A DNA stretch of 13,844 nt, taken from the NCBI GenBank assembly GCA_020427625.1, contig JAGQOI010000168.1, positions 1 to 13,844 on the forward strand, given 5' to 3'. Positions 1-6,185 of the stretch are shown piece by piece. Numbering within the stretch: position 1 is the stretch's first letter; each line of letters begins with the position of its first letter. Both the position numbers and the translations under genes were made by a program. This DNA comes from Phycisphaerales bacterium (GTDB lineage: Bacteria; Planctomycetota; Phycisphaerae; Phycisphaerales; SM1A02). The notes beneath the pieces are model-generated. The model saw only the letters and a program-made list of their open reading frames with translations. It ran no database searches and was not told the DNA's origin.

Positions 1-1
1 C

Positions 2-61
2 CCGCCCGTCGTCGTGCCCGTCGACCCGTCGAGCGCGGCCGCGCCGTCCGGCGCGCCCTGA
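2..61 (+). CDS. Possible C-terminal tail of a convergent plus-strand gene (partial)
   Basis: A plus-strand frame is open from the window edge to a TGA at 59-61. It encodes 19 residues ending ...SSAAAPSGAP, a Pro/Ala/Ser/Val-rich tail. Every codon has G or C in the third position, like the real genes here, and the stop falls 3 nt before the convergent stop of the minus-strand kinase gene. With so few codons this could be chance in GC-rich DNA, and no function can be assigned. The alternative is plain intergenic sequence. Confidence 0.25.
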   Translation, partial: PPVVVPVDPSSAAAPSGAP

Positions 62-64
62 GCG

Positions 65-949
65 TCAGACGAGTCGTGCCGCGAGGTCCATCGCCGATCC
101 GACGTACCCGCGTCCGAACAGGTTGACGTGATTGAGCACGTGATAGAGCCGGTAGACGGCGAGCCGCGCGTCGAGGTCGTCGTGATCATCGATCGCGTCG
201 GCGTAGGCATCGAGACACGACGCCGGGAAGCCGCCGAACAGGCGCATCATGGCGATGTCCGCCCACCCGTCGCCGTACGAGCAGGCGGGATCGATCACCG
301 CGACGCTCGGGCCGTCGTCGGTCAGGATCGTCAGCGCGTTGCCGGACCAGAGATCGCCGTGCAGCAGCGAGGCCCGCGGGCGCCGGGGGACGAGGCGATG
401 CAGCGCGTCGACGACGAGGTCGAGGCGCGCCGCCGCGCCGGCGTCGAGCAGACCGGCATCCCGCGCCCGTCGGATCTGCGGTTCGAGGCGGCACTGCGCG
501 TTGAACTCGACCCAGTCGTCGGACCACGCGTTCGGCTGGGGGGTCGTGCCGAGGTGGTTGTCGGTGTCGAAGCCGTAGCGTCCCGGTCCGTCGGCGCGAT
601 GGAGGGCCGCGAGACGGACGCCGAACGCGCGCCAGGCATCCGGATCGGGCGGTCCGGGGCGGAGGCAGTCGAGGAGCAGGACGGCGGCATCGGGCGTCCG
701 GTGCAGGCCGATGCGATCGGGGACGGGGACGGTCGCGGTGGTCCGCAGCGCGTCGAGCGAGCGGGCCTCCTCGAGGATCATGCCGGCGCGGGCGCCGGTG
801 CCGATCTTGGCGACGAGGCTCGGTCGGGTGTCGAAGTCGACGCGCCGGACCTCGTGGATGCAGCCGCCGCCGAGCGGCGGCGCGGCGACGGGCGGTTCCG
901 TGATCCCGGCGGCGCGAAGGGCGTCGAGGATGCGGCGGTCATCGATCAC
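65..949 (-). CDS. Fructosamine/ketosamine-3-kinase family protein
   Basis: A 294-residue cytoplasmic protein of the fructosamine-3-kinase family (aminoglycoside phosphotransferase-like fold), close to the usual length of about 290. The N lobe has a likely ATP-binding lysine in VAKIG (K48). The C lobe has the catalytic loop HGDLWSGN (197-204) and the metal-binding motif VIDPACSYGD (218-227). The family-typical C-terminal segment LNHVNLFGRGY (272-282) is also present. Bacterial members phosphorylate the 3-position of ketosamines on glycated proteins, such as ribulosamines and erythrulosamines, which leads to spontaneous removal of the sugar. The start is GTG, overlapping the stop of the upstream phosphatase gene as GTGA (946-949). 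No Shine-Dalgarno is visible in front of it, so translation probably depends on coupling. It is the last gene of the run. The family call is firm; the physiological substrate is unknown. Confidence 0.93.
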   Translation of the reverse strand: MIDDRRILDALRAAGITEPPVAAPPLGGGCIHEVRRVDFDTRPSLVAKIGTGARAGMILEEARSLDALRTTATVPVPDRIGLHRTPDAAVLLLDCLRPGPPDPDAWRAFGVRLAALHRADGPGRYGFDTDNHLGTTPQPNAWSDDWVEFNAQCRLEPQIRRARDAGLLDAGAAARLDLVVDALHRLVPRRPRASLLHGDLWSGNALTILTDDGPSVAVIDPACSYGDGWADIAMMRLFGGFPASCLDAYADAIDDHDDLDARLAVYRLYHVLNHVNLFGRGYVGSAMDLAARLV

Positions 950-1416
950 GGCGTCGTGTCGAGGAGGGATTCGAGGAGTCCGTCGCAGGCGCGATCGACG
1001 AGTCGGAAGACGAGATCGAATCCGTCGTCGCCGCCGTAGTAGGGGTCGGGCACTTCATCGAGTTCCGGGTCGGGGTCGAACGCGAGGAGGAGTCGGATGC
1101 GATCGTCGGGCGCGCCGTCGCGGAGGAGGGCGGTCCGGTTCGCGTGGTCCATGCAGATGAGGTGGTCGAACGTGCGATAGTCGGCGTGCGTGACCGGTCG
1201 GGCGCGTCCGGGCAGGACGATGCCGTGCCGACGGGCGACCTCGACGGAGCGCGGGTCCGGACGCTCGCCGGCGTGCCACCCGCCGGTCCCGGCGGAATCG
1301 ACGGTGAAGCGGTCGGCGACGCCGCGGGCGGCGCACTTGTGGAGGAACACGCCTTCGGCGATCGGGCTGCGGCAGATGTTGCCCATGCAGACGAACAGGA
1401 CGCCGATGCGGGTCAC
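946..1416 (-). CDS. Low-molecular-weight protein tyrosine phosphatase (Wzb/LMW-PTP family)
   Basis: A 156-residue cytoplasmic phosphatase of normal family length. It begins VTRIGVLFVC and carries the CX5R active-site loop CMGNICRSP (C10 to R16), the SAGTGGWHAG segment (41-50) and the DPYY general-acid motif (D124-Y127), so all catalytic residues are present. In exopolysaccharide loci such enzymes (Wzb/Etp type) dephosphorylate the tyrosine kinase Wzc. The same family also includes protein-ribulosamine-5-phosphatases. The GTG start at 1416-1414 overlaps the TGA of the upstream sugar transferase (GTGA), and the gene's own TGA overlaps the GTG of the kinase gene downstream. No clear ribosome-binding site precedes it, so coupled translation is likely. 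The reading frame stays open far upstream, but that extension is an Arg/Pro-rich shadow of the transferase gene and was discarded. Confidence 0.95.
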   Translation of the reverse strand: MTRIGVLFVCMGNICRSPIAEGVFLHKCAARGVADRFTVDSAGTGGWHAGERPDPRSVEVARRHGIVLPGRARPVTHADYRTFDHLICMDHANRTALLRDGAPDDRIRLLLAFDPDPELDEVPDPYYGGDDGFDLVFRLVDRACDGLLESLLDTTP

Positions 1417-2756
1417 GGTCGCGGGCTCGCGGGCGGGTCGGCGGCGACGGCGGGTCGGTCCGGATCCGGCGTGGGCGGCGCCGTGCTTCGGGCGGCGGCG
1501 GCGGCGGCGTGTTGGCCACGTCGGGCGGCCTTGACCGCGATGGCGCCGATGAAGCTGAACACGGTGAGCGTGATGACGTAGAGCACGCGCACGCGGATCT
1601 CGGTGAGGGTGACGAGGGCGGCGAGGGCGACGCCGAGGGCGGCGAAGAGGGCGGCGAGGCAGTAGAGGGCGACGACGGCCTTCTTCACGCCGCCGAGCGC
1701 GCGGTTGAGTTGATGGTGGATGTGCTGGTCGTCGGCGGAGGACAGCGAGCGTCCGGAGAGGATGCGCCGGACGATGGCGAGGGTCGTGTCCATGATCGGC
1801 ACGGCGAAGACGATGAGGCCGGCGAGGACGAGGTGCGTCTGGCCGTGTTCGCCGAGCATGAGGATGATGACGACGCAGAGGTACCCGAGGAGCAGGCTGC
1901 CGCAGTCGCCGAGGAAGATGCTGGCCGGGTTGAAGTTGTGCGCGAGGAACCCCAGGCAGGCGCCGAGCAGGGCGACGCAGAGGACGATGCGCGCGCCGCC
2001 GAGGTCGAGGTCGGATCCCGCGGCATCCGGCGACGGGTGCAGGACCATGAGGATGCTGATCGCGAGCAGGCCGATCGCGGTGATCGAGATCACGCCCGAG
2101 AGCAGACCGTCGAGCCCGTCGAGCAGGTTCGCGGCATTGCAGCCGCCGAGGACGAAGATCGCGATGATCGCCGTGCCCGCCCAGTAGATGACATCGAGCG
2201 TGAGAACGCCCTGCCCGAAGAGCGGGATCTCGAAGACGAGGTTCGTCGAGCCCGCCCAGGGATCGACCCAGTCGGCGAGCGGAATGAGCAGACCCTCGGC
2301 GACGCGGACGCCGATGTCCTCGATCGCGAGGGCGGCGGCGGCGGTGAGCTGGCCGGCGATCTTCAGGCGCGGGTCCCAGCCCCAGACGTCGTCGGCCAGA
2401 CCGGTGAACATGATCGCGCACATGCCGACGACGATGGACAGCGGGACCGTGCTGAAGTGCGACGACGCGCCGCGGATGTCGAAGTAGCTCGTCGCGATCG
2501 CCATCATGAGGCCGAAGAACACCGCGACGCCGCCGAGATAGGCGACGGGGAACCGGTGCGCCTTGCGCTCGCCGTCGGGATGATCGACGATGTCGTGGGC
2601 GATCGCGAAGCGGCGCACGAGCGGCGTCGAGAGCAGCGTCATGATGAACGCGACGAAGAAGATCACCGCGTAGGCGTTGAGAAGGGTGATCGTCGTCGTC
2701 ACCATGGACGTCGCGGTCTCGACGGTCGCGGCCGGGTTGAGGTGCGGCGCGCTCAC
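1413..2756 (-). CDS. WecA/MraY-like polyprenyl-phosphate sugar-1-phosphate transferase (glycosyltransferase family 4)
   Basis: A 447-residue polytopic inner-membrane enzyme that would transfer a sugar-1-phosphate from a UDP-sugar to undecaprenyl phosphate, the first membrane step of glycan assembly. Family motifs appear in order: KAHRFPVAYLGG (65-76), the Mg-binding pair DD (122-123), NAANLLDGLDGL (207-218), FLGDCGS (281-287) and the HIHH motif (345-348). About ten hydrophobic segments lie between residues 24 and 412. The last 35 residues form an Ala/Pro/Arg-rich cytoplasmic tail that includes six alanines from a (GGC)6 tract. The GTG start at 2756-2754 overlaps the epimerase stop (GTGA) and has a GGGAG Shine-Dalgarno 8 nt upstream. 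The ATG at residue 18 is a possible alternative start. Its place directly after a nucleotide-sugar epimerase fits the initiation step of a Wzx/Wzy-type pathway. The exact sugar cannot be told from sequence alone. Confidence 0.95.
   Translation of the reverse strand: MSAPHLNPAATVETATSMVTTTITLLNAYAVIFFVAFIMTLLSTPLVRRFAIAHDIVDHPDGERKAHRFPVAYLGGVAVFFGLMMAIATSYFDIRGASSHFSTVPLSIVVGMCAIMFTGLADDVWGWDPRLKIAGQLTAAAALAIEDIGVRVAEGLLIPLADWVDPWAGSTNLVFEIPLFGQGVLTLDVIYWAGTAIIAIFVLGGCNAANLLDGLDGLLSGVISITAIGLLAISILMVLHPSPDAAGSDLDLGGARIVLCVALLGACLGFLAHNFNPASIFLGDCGSLLLGYLCVVIILMLGEHGQTHLVLAGLIVFAVPIMDTTLAIVRRILSGRSLSSADDQHIHHQLNRALGGVKKAVVALYCLAALFAALGVALAALVTLTEIRVRVLYVITLTVFSFIGAIAVKAARRGQHAAAAAARSTAPPTPDPDRPAVAADPPASPRP
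1491..1508. repeat. (GGC)6 trinucleotide tract
   Basis: Six perfect GGC units on the plus strand encode six consecutive alanines in the C-terminal tail of the sugar-phosphate transferase, read on minus. Slippage would change the alanine number without a frameshift. It may only reflect the low-complexity tail. Confidence 0.7.
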
Positions 2757-3745
2757 GGGTGACGCTCCCGGGTCGGGGATGCGAGGTGGGCGGCGAGGTC
2801 GCGGATGGTCTGTTCGAGCGTGATGCGGGGCTCGAAGCCGATGGCGTCGCGAATGCGACCGATGTCGGGCTGGCGATGCCGGAGGTCGTCGAAGCCGGCG
2901 CCGAAGGCCTCCTCGTAGGGCACGAGTTCGATCGGAGATGAGCTGCCGAGCGTGCCGCGCACGAGTTCGGCGAGCCCGAGGATGGAGATGGGCTCGTCGG
3001 ACCCGAGGTTGAACACGCGCCCGACGCCTCGCGGGCTCGCGAGCAGGCGGGGCAGGGCGTCGACGACGTCGCGCACGTCGCAGAAGCACCGGGTCTGGGC
3101 GCCGTCGCCGTGCACGAGCAGGGGTTGTCCTGCGCGGGCGGCGTCGACGAAGCGGGGCAGGACCATGCCGTACTCGCCGATCTGTCGCGGCCCGACGGTG
3201 TTGAAGAACCGGACGATGGCGACGGGCAGGTCGCGTTCGCGATGATGGGCGAGGGCGAGGTACTCGTCGATCGCCTTCGAGCAGGCGTAGGACCACCGGT
3301 GGAGGGTGGTCGCGCCGTACACGACGTCGTCGTCCTCGTGAAACGGCATCTTCGTCGTCTTGCCGTAGACCTCGGAGGTCGACGCGAGGAGGGTCGGCGT
3401 GCGACAGGGCGAGGCGAACTCGAGGATGGCGGACGTCTCGTGGACGTTCGTCTCGATGGTGCGGATCGGCTGTTCGATGACGAGGCGCACGCCGACGGCG
3501 GCGGCGAGGTGGTAGATCTCGTCGAAGTCGCCGGGCGAGTAGCGATCGAGCCCGGCGGTGACCGAGGCCTCGACGACGTCGACGCGATCGCGCACGGCGT
3601 CGAGGTTGCGGCGCCGGCCGGTCGAGAGGTTGTCGATGACGACGACGTGGTCGTCGCGGCGCACGAGACGCTCGACGAGGTGCGATCCGATGAAGCCGGC
3701 GCCGCCCGTGACGAGCACGCGGCGACGGGCGCCGGCGGCGGTCAT
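2753..3745 (-). CDS. NAD-dependent nucleotide-sugar epimerase/dehydratase (extended SDR)
   Basis: A 330-residue cytoplasmic extended short-chain dehydrogenase/reductase. It has the Rossmann glycine motif TGGAGFIG (13-20), an acidic residue after the second strand in VIDNLSTG (D38, typical of NAD binding), the STSEVYG segment (122-128) with catalytic Ser/Thr, and the YxxxK pair YACSK (Y153, K157). RFFNTVGPRQ (179-188) and the FCDVRDVV segment (221-228) are typical of UDP-glucose 4-epimerase, UDP-glucuronate decarboxylase and related enzymes. It would make an activated sugar for the polysaccharide; which one cannot be decided. The ATG start is preceded by GAGGG with a 4-nt spacer (3750-3754). 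A 148-nt gap separates it from the chain-length gene, and the downstream transferase overlaps its stop by 4 nt. Confidence 0.93.
   Translation of the reverse strand: MTAAGARRRVLVTGGAGFIGSHLVERLVRRDDHVVVIDNLSTGRRRNLDAVRDRVDVVEASVTAGLDRYSPGDFDEIYHLAAAVGVRLVIEQPIRTIETNVHETSAILEFASPCRTPTLLASTSEVYGKTTKMPFHEDDDVVYGATTLHRWSYACSKAIDEYLALAHHRERDLPVAIVRFFNTVGPRQIGEYGMVLPRFVDAARAGQPLLVHGDGAQTRCFCDVRDVVDALPRLLASPRGVGRVFNLGSDEPISILGLAELVRGTLGSSSPIELVPYEEAFGAGFDDLRHRQPDIGRIRDAIGFEPRITLEQTIRDLAAHLASPTRERHP
2765..2769 (-). promoter_or_regulatory. Shine-Dalgarno for the sugar-phosphate transferase
   Basis: GGGAG on the minus strand lies 8 nt before the GTG at 2756, inside the last codons of the epimerase. 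It supports the GTG start in the GTGA overlap over the ATG 17 codons later. Confidence 0.65.
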
Positions 3746-3755
3746 GGAACCCTCG

Positions 3756-3774
3756 GGCCCGGCGTGTGCGGGCC
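3756..3774 (-). other. Small hairpin just upstream of the epimerase ribosome-binding site
   Basis: GGCCCG (3756-3761) and CGGGCC (3769-3774) pair as a 6-bp stem with a 7-nt loop. The structure ends one base before the GAGGG Shine-Dalgarno of the epimerase. It could influence initiation, but short GC stems are common in DNA of this composition. Confidence 0.25.
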
Positions 3775-3837
3775 GACATGGACGTCGCGAATCATCGAAG
3801 ACATGGCCGGGGAAGCACCGTTGCGGACGGGACGAGG

Positions 3838-3880
3838 GCCGTCGGACGCGGCCGGCCCGCCGGCCGGAACGTCCGGCGGC
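3838..3880 (-). terminator. Long GC-rich hairpin after the chain-length gene (terminator-like or processing structure)
   Basis: An inverted repeat begins 14 nt after the TGA of the chain-length gene. Its core is CGGCCGGC (3849-3856) and GCCGGCCG (3859-3866). GGACG (3844-3848) pairs with CGTCC (3870-3874) across a GAA bulge, and outer pairs extend to 3838 and 3880, giving about 19 pairs with one G-U. No T-run follows on the minus strand, so it is not a classic intrinsic terminator. It may be a stability or attenuation element between the upstream and downstream halves of the locus. Confidence 0.4.
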
Positions 3881-3893
3881 GGCGTGACCGTGA

Positions 3894-6101
3894 TCAGGTC
3901 TTGTCCTTCTGGCTGTACTCCGCCATGGTAAGGAAATTCTTGCGGAAGTAGCCGCCGACGGTCATGCGGGCGCGATTCAGCATGACGCCGATGACCTCGC
4001 ACTGGGTGTCGTCGAGCTGCCAGAGGACGCGGGCGACGAGGCCGCGATGTTCCTGGTTGGCACGGACGACGAGCACGGCGGCATCGACCTTGTTGGCGAG
4101 GACGAGCCCGTCGCCGGCCGCGACGGTCGGCGGCGCGTCGACGATGACGAAGTCGGCCCGCGACCGGAGTTCGGCGAGCAGGGCGTCGAGGGGTTCGCTG
4201 TTGAGTCGTTCGACGATGCGTGACGAGGGCGATCCGGCGGGAATGATGGAGATTCCGCCGCCGACGTCGAGGAGCACGTCGTCGAGGGTCTTGGTGCCGG
4301 CGAGGAGGTCACCGAGTCCGGGCGCATCGGCGGGTCGGCCGAAGACGTCGGCGAGGTGGGGACGACGGAAGTTGGCGTCGATGATGACGATGCGTCGGCC
4401 TTCGGCGGCCTTGGTCGCGGCGAGGTTGGTCGCGACGGTCGTGGATCCCGCGCCGGGCAGGCCGCCGAGGAGCAGGAGCGAGTGGAGTTCGGACCGTTCC
4501 ATCGCCTTGAAGATCGGGGTCGCGACCTGCCGGTAGGATTCCGCGAGCACGCTGGTCGGGTGCGCGGAGACGACGCGTTCGACGGCGGTGGTTCCGGTCG
4601 GGTCGTCCTCCATCTCGGGCACGACGCCGACGACGCGGATGCCGGGCATGAGCGTGAGGTCGGCCGCGGTCTTGACGCGCTGGTCGGACAGTTCACGGAG
4701 GAGGACGATGCCGAGGACGAGTCCGACGACGGCCATGACGGTGAGGGGGAGGACGATGGGGAGTCGCGGGAACGAGCGGATGCGGGGCTGGATGGCGGGC
4801 GCCGAGAGCTGGACCTGCGTCGCATCGTCGCGGGTCTGCATGAGCTTGACTTCGCGGATGAGGATCTCGAACTCCTCGCGGGACCGTTCGAGGCTGCGCT
4901 GGCGCTCCTCCTTCGCGCGGAAGTCGTTGTAGCTCGCGGCGAGTTCGCGGAGTTGCGCGTCCTTCTCGTCGTACTCGGTATCGAGGCGCTTGGCCTGCTT
5001 GTCCCAGGTCTCGATCTGGGTGCGGAGTTCCTTCTGCTGCGCCTGGAGGTTCTCGCGCATGATGTCGGCGAGCTTCGCCTCGTACTCCTGCTCGACGGTG
5101 CGGAGCTGGAGCTCGATCTGGCGGATCTCGGGATGATTCGGGTCCTTGTACCGCTCGTTGGCGCGTCGAAGCTGGAGTCGGGCGGCGACCACCATCTGTT
5201 CGAGCGGGCGGACGCTGCTGTTCATGACCGCGGCCGCGCGATCCTCCTCGGTCGGCTGGATCGTGCCGACGAGTTTCTCTTCGACGAGTCGCGCGCGATT
5301 GAAGACCATGTTGTAGTTCGACTTCGCCTCCTCGCGCCGGCTGACGATGTCCTCCATCGCGCGGGTGAGCTGGTGCGAGCGCATGTCGTCGACGGAGGTG
5401 ATGCCCTTGTCGCGGATGAACTGGGAGATCTCGGTCTGGATGGCGTTGATGTCGCTGACGGTTTCGTCGAGCTGCTTCTGGAAGAGCTTGAGGTTGGCAG
5501 CGTACGCCGCGACGTTGCGCTGGCTGCGGACATCGAGGTACTGCTTGCTGATGGCGTTGAGCACGATGGGGACGTCGGACGGTGACGCCGCCTCCCATCT
5601 CACGCCGAAGAGCAGGGTCTGGCGGGGGAACACGTCGACGAGATCCTCTTCGAGTTCGTCGACGGCGGCGTCGACGTCGATCGATCCGTCGGACATCATG
5701 AAGCCGCGGATCCACCGGGTGTCGGTCTGGACGGACCTGTCCTTCACGGCCGCCCGGAGGACGGCGCGGTCTCGGAGCGCGATGACTTCGGTGCGGGCGA
5801 TGCGGTTCGCGGCGTCGGCGCCGCGGAAGTCGCGTTCGCCGATCTCGTTCGCGGCGGCGAGACCCGGCTGGACGCGGAAGAGGATCGTCCCTTCGTAGCC
5901 GGGCATGAAGTACCCGAGCGCGAAGTAGATCGCGACCCCGAGCACGCCGCCGACGAACGCCGCGCCGATGAGCAGCCAGGCGTAGCGGCGCAGCAGTCGG
6001 ATGGGGTCGACGGTGCGGGCGGAGATGGGCGGCATGGGCGGGCGCGGCCTGATACCGGCGGGGCGCGCGGACGATCCTCGGGTTGGCGTGGCGGTGCTCA
6101 T
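3894..6101 (-). CDS. Wzz/Wzc-like chain-length protein with degenerate BY-kinase-like C-terminal domain
   Basis: A 735-residue inner-membrane polysaccharide co-polymerase. A Pro-rich cytoplasmic N terminus leads to a first membrane segment (about 40-64). A long periplasmic region follows that is strongly helical and coiled-coil-like (about 200-430, rich in Glu, Gln and Arg). The second membrane segment (about 447-469) is preceded by the proline motif of Wzz proteins (P439, P445, P448, P452). The C-terminal domain (about 515-735) resembles bacterial tyrosine kinases: Walker A-like GLPGAGSTT (547-555), Walker A' IVIIDANFRRP (571-581) and Walker B FVIVDAPP (651-658). However, S553 replaces the P-loop lysine, N577 replaces the second A' aspartate, and the tail has only Y718 and Y729. 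It should control polymer length and assembly, but kinase activity is doubtful. The ATG at 6101 was preferred over an in-frame GTG at 6149 because it directly precedes a typical N terminus. Only a loosely spaced AAAGG lies upstream. Confidence 0.93.
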   Translation of the reverse strand: MSTATPTRGSSARPAGIRPRPPMPPISARTVDPIRLLRRYAWLLIGAAFVGGVLGVAIYFALGYFMPGYEGTILFRVQPGLAAANEIGERDFRGADAANRIARTEVIALRDRAVLRAAVKDRSVQTDTRWIRGFMMSDGSIDVDAAVDELEEDLVDVFPRQTLLFGVRWEAASPSDVPIVLNAISKQYLDVRSQRNVAAYAANLKLFQKQLDETVSDINAIQTEISQFIRDKGITSVDDMRSHQLTRAMEDIVSRREEAKSNYNMVFNRARLVEEKLVGTIQPTEEDRAAAVMNSSVRPLEQMVVAARLQLRRANERYKDPNHPEIRQIELQLRTVEQEYEAKLADIMRENLQAQQKELRTQIETWDKQAKRLDTEYDEKDAQLRELAASYNDFRAKEERQRSLERSREEFEILIREVKLMQTRDDATQVQLSAPAIQPRIRSFPRLPIVLPLTVMAVVGLVLGIVLLRELSDQRVKTAADLTLMPGIRVVGVVPEMEDDPTGTTAVERVVSAHPTSVLAESYRQVATPIFKAMERSELHSLLLLGGLPGAGSTTVATNLAATKAAEGRRIVIIDANFRRPHLADVFGRPADAPGLGDLLAGTKTLDDVLLDVGGGISIIPAGSPSSRIVERLNSEPLDALLAELRSRADFVIVDAPPTVAAGDGLVLANKVDAAVLVVRANQEHRGLVARVLWQLDDTQCEVIGVMLNRARMTVGGYFRKNFLTMAEYSQKDKT

Positions 6102-6136
6102 GTTCTCAGCTGCCTTTCCATGACGACACGATGAAC

Positions 6137-6154
6137 GTCCGGTGCGCACCGGAC
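6137..6154. promoter_or_regulatory. Perfect 18-bp palindrome between the TPR and chain-length genes
   Basis: GTCCGGTGCGCACCGGAC is its own reverse complement. It lies in the 84-nt gap between the TPR stop (6186) and the chain-length start (6101), 35 nt upstream of the latter. It could be a dimeric operator, or as RNA a 7-bp stem with a GCGC loop. No T-run follows on the minus strand, which argues against an intrinsic terminator. Function is unknown. Confidence 0.45.
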
Positions 6155-6185
6155 CCCCGATGGGCGGATCCTCCGGCGCCGACGG

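Noticed and set aside
128..1039. Plus-strand open frame of 303 codons over the ketosamine kinase
   Set aside because: Low-complexity Arg/Val/Gly-rich product with no motif; it is the complement of a gene with intact kinase motifs.
1417..2421. N-terminal extension of the phosphatase frame through the sugar-transferase gene
   Set aside because: The extension is Arg/Pro-rich and overlaps a gene with all WecA/MraY motifs. The phosphatase fold begins right at the GTG at 1416.
2757..3779. N-terminal extension of the sugar-transferase frame through the epimerase gene
   Set aside because: The extension is an Arg-rich shadow of the epimerase. The GTG at 2756 with a GGGAG site explains the start.
4356..5585. 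Plus-strand open frame of 409 codons over the chain-length gene
   Set aside because: Asp/Glu/Leu-rich shadow of the coiled-coil region on the opposite strand, with no recognisable domain.
6102..6149. Upstream GTG start for the chain-length protein at 6149
   Set aside because: It would add 16 atypical residues and run through the palindrome. The ATG at 6101 gives a normal N terminus. It remains possible.
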